Origin: Roseobacter insulae
GTDB lineage: Bacteria; Pseudomonadota; Alphaproteobacteria; Rhodobacterales; Rhodobacteraceae
Length of the DNA: 64,000 nt
Assembly (NCBI RefSeq): GCF_019375555.1
Contig: NZ_JAHXDN010000001.1
Span: 721,501-785,500 of the forward strand
Reading direction: 5' to 3'
Part shown: positions 16,042 through 25,104 of the stretch, one piece after another
Numbering within the stretch: the first letter of the stretch is position 1
Layout of the letters: every line of letters begins with the position of its first letter
Position numbers and translations under genes: made by a program
The notes under the pieces: generated by a model
What the model was told of the DNA's origin: nothing
Database searches by the model: none
The model's input: only the letters and a program-made list of their open reading frames with translations

Positions 16042-16959
16042 TCAGTCGTTCACGACATATTCGATAATATCGGTGCGCAGGACCGGCAGGAAGTTGTCAT
16101 CCGAGATCATCGTCAGCCGGGTTCGGCCCGCGGCATCCTCCCAGACCGCGAGTCCCTCCACGTTGCCATGCCGCCGCAGCGGGGTTTCCAGCAGCGTTTC
16201 CGATGCGCCGAACCCCCTTGGCGTGAGCGCCATACGGCGGACGCGGCTGCGGAATTTGAGCCGGAAAAAATCCCGCTCCAGCAGGTAGAAAAACCCGTCC
16301 GGGCCGATGTCGCCGCCCACTGGTACGAAGTCGCCCTCCAGTTCCAGCGTGAAGGGCTGATCCCATTTCTGTCCCGGTTTGCGGCGGTAAACCAGCGCCT
16401 CGGACGCTCCGCGGGACACCCCCTCGGGCACCGCGTAAAGCACCCCATCGGCATCGACGAAGAGCGTTTCCAGCCCGCGGTTCTGATGCAGGGCGCGCCA
16501 TGACCGGGTGTAGGAAGGCCAGGCGGCAGGGCTTTGCCAGGTGTCGTACCGCAACACCCGGTGCGCATGTTCAAAAGAGACGTTGAGCCGACCCTGCGGG
16601 TCCAGCGCGAGACCTTCGGCATCGGTATGGGGGAACTCCCGCACCCGTCCCTTGTCATCGACCAGCGGCCGCGCGGCGGTAACCTCGACCCCCGAGAGCC
16701 TGTCGCTTGCGCGGTTGAGTTGTCCGCGCACCAGGTACCCCCGGTCCGTCACGGCGTAAAACCTGTGCCCGTCCGCATCCACTTCGATACCGGAGAAGCC
16801 GCCGAACCAGTCTTCGTCATGCTGCCATCGAAAGGTCGACAGATGCTGCGCCGGCTGATCCCCGGCCGCGGTGGCCGGGGGCGGGGGCGGAGGATGCAGC
16901 GCGAAGACCGGGGCAACGGCCATCACGCAGATGACGGCTATTGCAAGACTGCGGCGCAT
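16042..16959 (-). CDS. Esterase-like activity of phytase family protein (exported)
   Basis: A 305-residue exported protein. It begins with the signal peptide MRRSLAIAVICVMAVAPVFA, then a proline run of six. The body reads as the beta-propeller of the phytase-like esterase domain (PF13449 type), with FSGIEVDADGHRFYAVTDRG near residue 55, TDAEGLALDPQGRL and HGNVEGLAVWEDAAGRTRL. The substrate of such proteins is generally unknown. It overlaps the mepA gene by 22 bp and is its downstream partner, so it may act in the periplasm alongside cell-wall turnover. Confidence 0.82.
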   Translation of the reverse strand: MRRSLAIAVICVMAVAPVFALHPPPPPPATAAGDQPAQHLSTFRWQHDEDWFGGFSGIEVDADGHRFYAVTDRGYLVRGQLNRASDRLSGVEVTAARPLVDDKGRVREFPHTDAEGLALDPQGRLNVSFEHAHRVLRYDTWQSPAAWPSYTRSWRALHQNRGLETLFVDADGVLYAVPEGVSRGASEALVYRRKPGQKWDQPFTLELEGDFVPVGGDIGPDGFFYLLERDFFRLKFRSRVRRMALTPRGFGASETLLETPLRRHGNVEGLAVWEDAAGRTRLTMISDDNFLPVLRTDIIEYVVND

Positions 16960-17867
16960 TGCGCGGGCAAATCGGCGAGCAGAATTTCGCGTTTTGGTCT
17001 GGGTTTGGGCGCGTTGGGGTCCGGCGGCGGCGGGTTGAGGATGTTGTTGACCCAGGCCTGCGCATCGGCGCAGCCATCACCGGCGGGCGGTGGGGCCTGA
17101 TCCACGCAGCCGCGCGCCCCGGCGGGGCAGGCCAGCCGCACGTGGAAATGATAGTGGTGCCCGTACCAGGGTCTGATTTTGCGCAGCCAGCTGCGATCAC
17201 CCCTGGCATCCTTGCACATCTGCACCTTCGCCCCGGGAAAGATGAAGATCCGCGCAACGCGGGGGTCGGATGCTGCCGCCTTGAGAAGTTCGTGATGGGC
17301 GGGTGTCCAGTTGTCATTCACGAATGCACCCTTGTTGCGGCGCATGGATATGGAAGAGATGCTTTCGCGAGTTGCTGCCGAGAGCGCAAGGTTGTCTGCC
17401 CGGCGCAGCCAGATATCCGCATCAAGGCCGATCTGGTGGCTGGCGTGGCCTGACAGCATCGGGCCGCCGCGCGGTTGGCTTAAATCGCCGACATAAAGCC
17501 CGTTCCATCCCGGCAGAGCCGCGGCCTTCGCGCTCAGTTTCCTCACGTAATCCACAGTTTCCGGATGCGCCCAGTTGCGATTGCGCGACAGCCGCATCGC
17601 CTGCCATGTCGGGCCCGTTTCAGCCAGCCGTTCGGACCCGGCAAGGCATCCTTTTGCATAGCTGCCGTAAGGCGCGGGCGCGCTCGAAGACCCTGCCGAT
17701 TTCGCCCCGAAGAGCTGCTTTGCAGGTTGGGTGCTCTTGGCGTGTCCGGATGTGCCGATGGTGGGCAGGATCACGGAGGCCTGCGACCGGGATTGCGGCG
17801 GTCCGTCCGAACAGGCGGCCAGCCCGAGACCAAATGCTGCGGTGACGGCGAAAAGGCGGAGCTTCAT
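16938..17867 (-). CDS. mepA: Penicillin-insensitive murein endopeptidase
   Basis: A 309-residue periplasmic peptidase that cuts peptide cross-links in peptidoglycan. A lipoprotein-type signal, MKLRLFAVTAAFGLGLAAC, ends in LAAC. The zinc site of the MepA/LAS family is visible as GHASHQIGLDADIWL (His and Asp ligands) and GHHYHFHVRLACP (His ligand). The start at 17867 makes a 4-bp ATGA overlap with the upstream MFS gene and has AAAGGAG ahead; the longer frame to 17897 is not needed. Cysteines near the C-terminus (CPAGARGCVD, GDGCADAQ) suggest disulfides. Confidence 0.92.
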   Translation of the reverse strand: MKLRLFAVTAAFGLGLAACSDGPPQSRSQASVILPTIGTSGHAKSTQPAKQLFGAKSAGSSSAPAPYGSYAKGCLAGSERLAETGPTWQAMRLSRNRNWAHPETVDYVRKLSAKAAALPGWNGLYVGDLSQPRGGPMLSGHASHQIGLDADIWLRRADNLALSAATRESISSISMRRNKGAFVNDNWTPAHHELLKAAASDPRVARIFIFPGAKVQMCKDARGDRSWLRKIRPWYGHHYHFHVRLACPAGARGCVDQAPPPAGDGCADAQAWVNNILNPPPPDPNAPKPRPKREILLADLPAQCAAVLQ

Positions 17868-19231
17868 GTGGTAAAATCTCCTTTCGGTTTGACCCATGCT
17901 AGCAGGATGAGCCCAAGAATGAACAGCCCGGCGACAGGTGCTATTCCCAGACGCTGACTGCCGCTCAGATCACTGGCGATGGCAATCAGCGCGGGGGCCA
18001 GAAACGATGTGGCCTTGCCCGAGAGCGCATATAATCCGAAGGCCTCGGTCATGCGGTCCGGGTTCGCCTGATGGGTCAGCATGTTGCGCGAGGAGGCCTG
18101 CAGAACACCGCCCGCCGCCCCGATCATGGCGCCCGCTACGAAGAAGGTGATATCCGGCAGCGCCGAGCCGGCCGGCAGGGCGATGCCCAGAACGGATGTC
18201 GGGGTCAGGGAGATGATCAGCCCCGAGGTCAGAACCAGCACCACGCAGCAGGTCACGATGACCGGCATTGGCCCGATGCGCCGGTCGATACGCCCGCCAA
18301 CCCAGCAGAACACCGCACCGCTGATCGCTGCGACGATGCCGAAAATGCCGATGTCGATGATTGACCAGTTGAGCACGCCCAGCGCATAGATGCCGCCGAA
18401 GGTATAAAGGCCGTTCAGGGCGTCGCGGTAAAACATCGACGATCCCAGGTAGGCCAGCAGGGAGGGATGTTGGGGCAGGCCTTTGAGCGTTTGCAGCAGG
18501 TCATGCAACCCCGCCCCCAGCCTGTAGGTGCTGGCCTGCGGGCTGGCGGGGTCTTTAACATAGAGGAAAAACGGGATCATGAAGAGCGCGAACCACACCG
18601 CCGTCAACGGCCCCACGATACGGGTGTCGGCACCGGTCTCGGGGGTCAGGCCGAACAGCGGTTTCATACCCGCCATGGTGCGCCCGGTCTCGCCCGCCTG
18701 AAAGAAGGCGATCATGATGACGAGAGCGACAACGCCGCCGACATAGCCAAAAGCCCAGCCCGAGCCCGAGATCCGGCCCCGCTCGTCCTTGCTGTCCACC
18801 AGTTCGGGCAGGAAGGAATTGGTGAAGATCGTTGCAAATTCCATCCCGATCAGGCCGAGGCCAAAAAAGAACAGCGCCCAGAAGATCGAGAACCCTTGCG
18901 GGGCGGTCCACCACAGCGCGCCCGCGCCAATTACATAGAGCGCCGAAAAGAACCACACCCAGGGGAGGCGTTTGCCGGAGCTGTCTGCGACCGCGCCCAG
19001 GACCGGGGCCAGAAGCGCTATGACGATCCCCGCGGTGGTCAACCCGTAGCCCCAGTAAGCCTGCGCCTGCGCCTTGGCGGCGCCGACATCCATGCCCTCC
19101 GCCACCAGAGACGCGGTGGCGGTCTGCGCGAAATAGGGACCAAAGATGAACGTCAGCAACAGGGTGTTATAGGGCTGGCTGGCCCAGTCAAAGAAATACC
19201 ACCCCCAGATGCGTCGTCGCGGGCTGATCAT
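17864..19231 (-). CDS. MFS transporter, UMF1 family
   Basis: A 455-residue membrane protein with about twelve hydrophobic segments. The N-terminus MISPRRRIWGWYFFDWASQP is typical of UMF1 (unknown major facilitator 1) proteins, related to the fungal vacuolar amino-acid permease Atg22. The frame is open for another 176 codons upstream, but that extension is low-complexity and Gln/Arg/His-rich, and antisense to YggT, so the start at 19231 is chosen. It is translationally coupled by ATGA to mepA. The cargo is unknown. Confidence 0.87.
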   Translation of the reverse strand: MISPRRRIWGWYFFDWASQPYNTLLLTFIFGPYFAQTATASLVAEGMDVGAAKAQAQAYWGYGLTTAGIVIALLAPVLGAVADSSGKRLPWVWFFSALYVIGAGALWWTAPQGFSIFWALFFFGLGLIGMEFATIFTNSFLPELVDSKDERGRISGSGWAFGYVGGVVALVIMIAFFQAGETGRTMAGMKPLFGLTPETGADTRIVGPLTAVWFALFMIPFFLYVKDPASPQASTYRLGAGLHDLLQTLKGLPQHPSLLAYLGSSMFYRDALNGLYTFGGIYALGVLNWSIIDIGIFGIVAAISGAVFCWVGGRIDRRIGPMPVIVTCCVVLVLTSGLIISLTPTSVLGIALPAGSALPDITFFVAGAMIGAAGGVLQASSRNMLTHQANPDRMTEAFGLYALSGKATSFLAPALIAIASDLSGSQRLGIAPVAGLFILGLILLAWVKPKGDFTT

Positions 19232-19387
19232 CGGATTGCCTGTATCACTGCTTTGCCCAAGGTAGATCAGGCCGGGCGGGTTCAGGCAAGTAAAGCTTTG
19301 GGCCGGGTCAACCAAGACACCACGGCCGCCCTTGCTTATTGGGATGGCCTTGCTTAACTGAGCAGCGACGCAAAAAGAGGTCTGTCG

Positions 19388-19675
19388 ATGCAATCCCTGT
19401 TCCAAATCCTGATGCTGCTGCTCAATGTGCTGTGGTTCTTCATCATCGCGCATGTGATCATGAGCTGGCTGATCAACTTTCAGGTGCTCAATACGCGCCA
19501 GCAGCTGGTGGCACAGATCTGGTACGGGCTGAACCGGATACTCGAACCGATCTACGCGCCCGTCCGGCGCATTCTGCCACCGCTGGGCGGGATCGATCTT
19601 GCCCCGCTGGCCGTGCTGATCGGCGTTGCGGCGCTGCGGATCATCCTTGTGAACAACTACGCGCTGTTCCTGTAG
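19388..19675 (+). CDS. YggT family membrane protein
   Basis: A 95-residue membrane protein with two hydrophobic hairpins and the family motif LEPIYAPVRRILPPLGGIDL around residues 57-76. YggT proteins are linked to osmotic tolerance and cell-envelope or division functions in several bacteria, but a molecular role is not established. It is divergent from the MFS gene (156-bp gap) and upstream of recQ. Confidence 0.9.
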   Translation: MQSLFQILMLLLNVLWFFIIAHVIMSWLINFQVLNTRQQLVAQIWYGLNRILEPIYAPVRRILPPLGGIDLAPLAVLIGVAALRIILVNNYALFL

Positions 19676-19790
19676 CCCGATCGGCCCCGCCCCGGTCACT
19701 TTCTGACAGAACCGGCACGACGGGCCTTGTTCACGATTCTTTAGTGTGGGAGTCTGCATAAAAAAGAGCAGACAATTTTAAGGTTCCCGC

Positions 19791-21836
19791 ATGTCAGGCG
19801 CTGCCACGCTGTTACAGGATGTATTTGGGTTTGACGATTTTCGGCCGGGGCAGGCCGAGATTGTCGCAGCGGTAAGCCGGGGCGAAAACGTCCTTGCGAT
19901 CATGCCCACGGGTGGCGGTAAATCCCTTTGTTTTCAATTGCCTGCCCTGCTGCGCGATGGTGTGACGGTTGTCATCTCGCCGCTGATCGCCCTGATGCGC
20001 GACCAGGTGCGCGCGCTGCAGGAAGCGGGTGTGCAGGCCGGGGCGCTGACCTCCGGCAACACCCCCGAGGAGACCGACGCGGTGTTTGACGCGCTGGAAG
20101 CCGGCACCCTGAAGCTTTTGTACATGGCGCCGGAACGTCTGGCCGCCGGGTCCGCCGTGGGTCTGTTGCGCCGCGCGGGGGTGTCGATGATTGCGGTGGA
20201 CGAGGCGCATTGCGTCAGCCAGTGGGGCCATGACTTCCGGCCCGACTACCTGCGCATCGGGGCGCTGCGGCGGGATCTGGATGTGCCGCTGGCGGCTTTC
20301 ACGGCCACGGCAGACACCGAGACGCAGGCGGAGATCGTCCAGAAGCTTTTTGACGGGGAGGCCCCGCGCAGCTTTCTGCAGGGGTTTGACCGCCCGAACA
20401 TCCATTTGACCTTTGCCGCCAAGGACGGGCCGCGCCAGCAGATTCTGGCTTTTGCCGCCGCCCGCAAGGGGCAATCCGGGATCGTCTATTGCGGAACCCG
20501 CGCCAAGACGGAGGCGCTGGCCACCGCGCTGCGCGACGCGGGACATGCGGCGTTGCATTATCACGGCGGCATGGAGGCCGAAGACCGCCGCATCGCCGAG
20601 ACCCGGTTCCAGCGTGAAGATGGTCTGATTGTCGTGGCCACGGTGGCTTTTGGCATGGGTATCGACAAGCCGGACATCCGCTGGGTGGCGCATGCCGATC
20701 TGCCGAAATCCATCGAGGCCTATTACCAGGAGATCGGCCGCGCCGGGCGCGATGGCGCGCCTGCGGAAACGCTGACGCTCTTTGGCCCCGAAGACATCCG
20801 GCTGCGCCGGTCACAGATTGACGAGGGGCTGGCCCCGCCCGAGCGTCGGGTGACCGATCATGGGCGGCTGAACGCGCTGCTGGGTCTGGCGGAGGCGCTG
20901 ACATGCCGCCGGAAAACGCTGCTGGGCTATTTCGGCGAGACCGACGTCACCTGTGGCCACTGTGATCTGTGTGACCGGCCCGCGGATGTTTTCGACGGCA
21001 CGACCGTTGTTCGCAAGGCGCTGTCGGCGATCCTGCGGACCGAGGAATGGTTTGGCGCCGGGCATCTGATCGACATCCTGATCGGCAATGAAACCGACAA
21101 GATCCGGCAGCGCGGGCACCAGTCGCTGCCAACCTATGGCGTGGGGAAGGAGTATGATCGCCGCCAGTGGCAGGCGATTTTTCGGCAGATGATGGGGCAT
21201 GACCTCGTGCGTCCCGATCCGGACCGACATGGGGCGTTGCGGATGACGGATGCAGCGCTGCCGATCCTACGGGGGGAGGCGACGATTGCCCTGCGCCGGG
21301 ACAGTATCCGTGCGGCTGCCGCGACACGGCGTCCGGCGGTCAAGGCGATGGTGTCGGACGAAGACGCCCCGCTGCTGTCGGCGTTGAAGGCCAAACGGCG
21401 GTCCTTTGCAGAGGCCTCCAAGGTGCCGGCTTACGTCATCTTCACGGACCGCACCCTGATCGAAATGGCGGAAACCCGCCCGCAAACGCTGGATTCGATG
21501 GCGCATGTCTCGGGTGTGGGCGCCAAGAAACTGGAGCGCTATGGCGCCGCCTTCCTCGAAGTGATCGTTGGCGAAGTTGAGCAGATGCACCCGACGCGGC
21601 GCAAGCTGGCCGGTCGCGAGGCGGGGTCGGTCTATGACCGGCTGCTGGCTGTTCAGGCCGATCTGGCGCGGGGCGAAGGCGGCGTTGAAAAACCGCTGAG
21701 CTGTTCGGCCTCGCTGCTCGCCAAGGTGGCGCAGCTGCGGAATGCGGATGCCTCGGCCCTGTTGCGGGTTCTGGGGGACAGGCGCGCGGAACGATTTGGC
21801 CCCGCGTTTCTGGACGTGCTGCGGGAGGCGGGCTAA
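19791..21836 (+). CDS. recQ: ATP-dependent DNA helicase RecQ
   Basis: A 681-residue 3'-5' helicase of full length. Walker A is in MPTGGGKSLCFQLP (about residues 42-55), the DEAH box is AVDEAHCVSQWGHDFRPDY, and motif VI is QEIGRAGRDG. The RQC zinc site is formed by CRRKTLLGYFGE and CGHCDLC (about residues 370-400). An HRDC domain with LDSMAHVSGVGAKKLERYG lies at about 525-600, followed by about 80 further residues. It acts in recombinational repair and restart of stalled forks. I saw no LexA box in its upstream region. Confidence 0.95.
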   Translation: MSGAATLLQDVFGFDDFRPGQAEIVAAVSRGENVLAIMPTGGGKSLCFQLPALLRDGVTVVISPLIALMRDQVRALQEAGVQAGALTSGNTPEETDAVFDALEAGTLKLLYMAPERLAAGSAVGLLRRAGVSMIAVDEAHCVSQWGHDFRPDYLRIGALRRDLDVPLAAFTATADTETQAEIVQKLFDGEAPRSFLQGFDRPNIHLTFAAKDGPRQQILAFAAARKGQSGIVYCGTRAKTEALATALRDAGHAALHYHGGMEAEDRRIAETRFQREDGLIVVATVAFGMGIDKPDIRWVAHADLPKSIEAYYQEIGRAGRDGAPAETLTLFGPEDIRLRRSQIDEGLAPPERRVTDHGRLNALLGLAEALTCRRKTLLGYFGETDVTCGHCDLCDRPADVFDGTTVVRKALSAILRTEEWFGAGHLIDILIGNETDKIRQRGHQSLPTYGVGKEYDRRQWQAIFRQMMGHDLVRPDPDRHGALRMTDAALPILRGEATIALRRDSIRAAAATRRPAVKAMVSDEDAPLLSALKAKRRSFAEASKVPAYVIFTDRTLIEMAETRPQTLDSMAHVSGVGAKKLERYGAAFLEVIVGEVEQMHPTRRKLAGREAGSVYDRLLAVQADLARGEGGVEKPLSCSASLLAKVAQLRNADASALLRVLGDRRAERFGPAFLDVLREAG

Positions 21837-21891
21837 GTCCCGTGACAAGCAAGGCGTTGAGCCTGAATGAAAGAGAGTGGGGATACACGAC

Positions 21892-22671
21892 ATGTTGGTG
21901 GTGATTTCACCGGCCAAACGGCTGGACTGGGCAGAGCGCGATGTGACCAAGACGGAGCCTGCGTTCCAGGAGGACGCGGTGCGGCTGGCAAAGACAGCGC
22001 GCAACCTGACGCTGGGCAACCTGAAAGGGCTGATGGATCTGTCCGACGATCTGGCCCGGCTCAACCGTGACCGCTTTGCCGCGTTTTCCGATGATCCGTC
22101 GCGCGACATCACGCGCCCCGCGGCACTGGCGTTTGCCGGTGATACCTATCAGGGGCTGGAGGCCACCAGCCTGGACGCGCCCGATATGGCATGGGCGCAG
22201 GATCACCTGCGCATTCTGTCGGGATTGTACGGATTGCTGCGCCCGCTCGACGCCATTCAACCGTACCGGCTGGAAATGGGCAGCAGGCTGAAGACCCGGC
22301 GTGGCAAGACCCTGTACGATTACTGGCGGGACGGGTTGTCAAAGGCATTGAATGCGCAGGCCGACGCGCTGGGCACCGATGTGCTGATCAATTGCGCCAG
22401 CCAGGAATATTTTGGTGCCGTGGCCCCCAAGGCGCTGAAACTGCGCGTGATCACACCGTCCTTCATGGAGGATAAGGACGATGGCAAGGGCCCGCGCATT
22501 GTCAGCTTCTTTGCCAAGAAAGCCCGCGGCGCGATGGCCCGTTACGTCATTCAGAACAGGCTGCAGGACCCCCAGGACGTGCTGCAATTCGGCGAGGGTG
22601 GCTATGCCTATGAGCCGTCGTTGTCCGAAGCGGACCGGCCGGTTTTCGTGCGGCCCTACCCGGCTTCCTGA
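21892..22671 (+). CDS. yaaA: Peroxide stress protein YaaA (DUF328/UPF0246)
   Basis: A 259-residue protein starting MLVVISPAKRLDW, the family hallmark. Further conserved blocks are YQGLEA, LSGLYGLLRPLDAIQPYRLE and NCASQEYF. In E. coli, YaaA lowers intracellular free iron and limits oxidative damage to DNA under peroxide stress; DNA binding has also been reported for the fold. The start at 21892 matches the family N-terminus; five additional codons upstream are not conserved. The 3' end overlaps the convergent histidine-kinase gene by 16 bp. Confidence 0.93.
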   Translation: MLVVISPAKRLDWAERDVTKTEPAFQEDAVRLAKTARNLTLGNLKGLMDLSDDLARLNRDRFAAFSDDPSRDITRPAALAFAGDTYQGLEATSLDAPDMAWAQDHLRILSGLYGLLRPLDAIQPYRLEMGSRLKTRRGKTLYDYWRDGLSKALNAQADALGTDVLINCASQEYFGAVAPKALKLRVITPSFMEDKDDGKGPRIVSFFAKKARGAMARYVIQNRLQDPQDVLQFGEGGYAYEPSLSEADRPVFVRPYPAS

Positions 22672-24977
22672 TCCGGCATATCAGGGCGCGGATGCATCGC
22701 GTCGGCAGGGCAATAGTTCAGAATATGGGCGTGCATCTCAGCCTTCCGCACGGGTTTTGACATGTAGTGATCCAGCCCGACCGCCAGAATATCCTTGTTA
22801 TCCCCCTGCATCGCGTGCGCCGTCAGCGCAATGATCGGCACATGGCGGCCGGTCTCCTGCTCTTGCCGTCGGATGGTCTGTGTCGCCTCCTTGCCATCCA
22901 TGCGGGGCATCGAGATATCCATGAAGATCAGGTCGGGGTCAAAGCTGCCATGGGCCTCGACCGCCTCGACCCCGTCGTTGGCAAAGGTCAGGTCGATATC
23001 GAAATCCTTGAGCATCTTGCGCAGAACCAGCTGGTTCGTCTTGTTGTCTTCGGCGGCCAGCACCCGCATGCGGCGCGCCTCTTTCGGGGTGTCGGCTGCC
23101 GATGTGTCCGAGGTGTCCGGGGTGTCTGCGGGACTATCTGCCGGGATATCCATGCTCCCGGCCACAGGCGGCTTTTCTGCATCGGGGCTGCGACGGTGCG
23201 AAAAGGTCGGCAGCGGAAGGTCGGGCATCGCGTTGGGGTCTGTGTCGGTCGGTGCGGCGGCACCTGCGGAAAGCCAGTGCATCACGTCGCGGCGGGGCAA
23301 GGGTTTTTGCGAGATCGCATTCACCACGCCGGTGGCAGACTCCGCGTGGGCGTGACCGACGTTTGAACTGAGCAGGTAAATCGGCATGGCGTGGCCGGCG
23401 TCGCGGGCGGTCCGCGCAAAATCCACACCGTTCATTTCGGGCATGATGTGATCGACCAGCACAACATCCACCGTGCGGTCGAGCAGGGCCAAAGCACTGG
23501 CCGCGTCCTCGCAGGCCGTCGCCTTCAGGCCAAGCTCTTCGATCTGCCGGCGCAGGACGATGCGGCTGGGTTCGAAGTCATCCACGACCATCACGTGCCG
23601 CAGCGTCGCGGGCAAGGCAGGGTGCGCGGCCTGCAGGCCGTCGGGCGCATCAAACGAGATCTCGAACCCGAAGCAGGACCCGACCCCTTCCTCCGAGGTC
23701 AGCCAGATACGTCCGCCCATCATCTTGATCAGACGCTTGGTGATCGCCAGCCCGAGGCCAGTGCCGTCGAACTGACGGTTTCGTTCGTTCTCCACCTGGT
23801 TGAATTCGCCGAAAACATGCTCGATCATGTCCTCCGCGATGCCGATACCGGTATCTTCGACCGTGACGCTCAGCGCGATCTTGCCGGTCTGCGCATCCGG
23901 CGTGCCGCGCACTTTGACCGTGACATGCCCCTGCTGGGTAAACTTGACCGCATTGCCGAGCAGGTTCGTCAGAATCTGGCGCATCCGCCCGGGATCGCCG
24001 ACGAAGCGCGATGGCAGCATCAGGTCATAGTCGAGGATCAGGTCCAGCCCCTTGTCCTTGGCGGTGGATTGCAACAGCATGATGATTTCGAGGATGGATT
24101 GTTCGAGGTCGAAGGGTTCGGGGTGCAGGTCCAGACGCTCCGCCTCTATTTTGGAGTAATCCAGAACGTCGTTGATGATGACGAGCAACGCTTCGCCGGA
24201 ATTCTTGATGGTGTCGACATACAGGCGCTGTTCCTCGCTCAAGGGCGTGTCGCCCAGCACATCCGCCATGCCGACAACGCCATTCATCGGAGTGCGGATC
24301 TCGTGGCTCATGTTGGCAAGGAACGCGGATTTGGCGCGGTTGGCGATTTCCGCGCTTTCGCGTGCCGCTTTCAGTTTCTCCTCGTATTTGACCGTCGCGG
24401 TGATGTTGAGACCCAGCGAAATGATATCGCCATCCGGGCCGCGCTGGTCGATCATCTTGATGTATTCGCCGTTCCACAGGCGGATGATGACCGGTTCCGG
24501 ATGTGGCGATTGCACCCGCTCGATCATCATCTGGCGCCAGGCGGCGGGAGAGGTATCGCCGGTGTTGACGATCCCCTCATCGGTCAGGACCTGCAAAATG
24601 GTCACATAGCTCACGCCCGGCTGGATTTCTTCGAGCTTGTCGAACACGGCGAGGTAGGAGCGGTTGGCCATGATCATTTCCAGATCCGGTGTGAAAAAGG
24701 CAAACCCGTCGTTGATGGTTTCAATCGAATGCCAGAGGCGCCGCTCGACCAGTTCGATCTTTTCGTGCGCCGCCGACAGGTCGGATTTCACACGCTGGTT
24801 TTCATCGCGTACAGTCGCCACTTCGGCCCGGGTTTCGACGATTTCGTGCGACAGGGCCTTGGCGTGTTCCCCGAGTTTTCGGTTGGCGGCAAAAAGCTCC
24901 GCCTGCTTGAGTTCAAGCAGGCGTTCTGCAGCCAATCTGCCACGTCGTTCCTCGGCCAGTTTATTGGCGAGACTCAT
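22656..24977 (-). CDS. Hybrid sensor histidine kinase with two receiver domains
   Basis: A 773-residue cytoplasmic hybrid kinase with no membrane segment. Order: coiled-coil (about residues 1-95), PAS domain (about 95-220), HisKA with phospho-acceptor His in FLANMSHEIRTPMNGVVGM, HATPase with VEDTGIGIAEDM and FDGTGLGLAITKRL, a first receiver (VMVVDDFEPS, acceptor Asp in VVLVDHIMPEMNG), a Pro/Asp/Thr-rich linker, and a second receiver (VLAAEDNKTNQ, acceptor Asp in FMDISMPRMDG, KPV). It is a phosphorelay protein similar in layout to BarA-type kinases without the membrane part. Start 24977 chosen because upstream codons look non-coding. The output regulator is not nearby. Confidence 0.92.
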   Translation of the reverse strand: MSLANKLAEERRGRLAAERLLELKQAELFAANRKLGEHAKALSHEIVETRAEVATVRDENQRVKSDLSAAHEKIELVERRLWHSIETINDGFAFFTPDLEMIMANRSYLAVFDKLEEIQPGVSYVTILQVLTDEGIVNTGDTSPAAWRQMMIERVQSPHPEPVIIRLWNGEYIKMIDQRGPDGDIISLGLNITATVKYEEKLKAARESAEIANRAKSAFLANMSHEIRTPMNGVVGMADVLGDTPLSEEQRLYVDTIKNSGEALLVIINDVLDYSKIEAERLDLHPEPFDLEQSILEIIMLLQSTAKDKGLDLILDYDLMLPSRFVGDPGRMRQILTNLLGNAVKFTQQGHVTVKVRGTPDAQTGKIALSVTVEDTGIGIAEDMIEHVFGEFNQVENERNRQFDGTGLGLAITKRLIKMMGGRIWLTSEEGVGSCFGFEISFDAPDGLQAAHPALPATLRHVMVVDDFEPSRIVLRRQIEELGLKATACEDAASALALLDRTVDVVLVDHIMPEMNGVDFARTARDAGHAMPIYLLSSNVGHAHAESATGVVNAISQKPLPRRDVMHWLSAGAAAPTDTDPNAMPDLPLPTFSHRRSPDAEKPPVAGSMDIPADSPADTPDTSDTSAADTPKEARRMRVLAAEDNKTNQLVLRKMLKDFDIDLTFANDGVEAVEAHGSFDPDLIFMDISMPRMDGKEATQTIRRQEQETGRHVPIIALTAHAMQGDNKDILAVGLDHYMSKPVRKAEMHAHILNYCPADAMHPRPDMPDQEAG

Positions 24978-25104
24978 ACGATCACCGGCATTTCCTATCC
25001 TTGGGCGCGCATGATCCCACAGATGTGGTGAACATCTGTTTAATTTGAGCCTTGTTTGCAAGGGGATTGCCCTTGCCATGGGCATGGCGAAGGGTGGTAA
25101 AGAC

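Noticed and set aside
23391-25031. A 546-codon plus-strand frame opposite the hybrid histidine kinase
   Set aside because: It runs through the kinase, ATPase and receiver motifs in antisense and has no recognisable domains or ribosome site.
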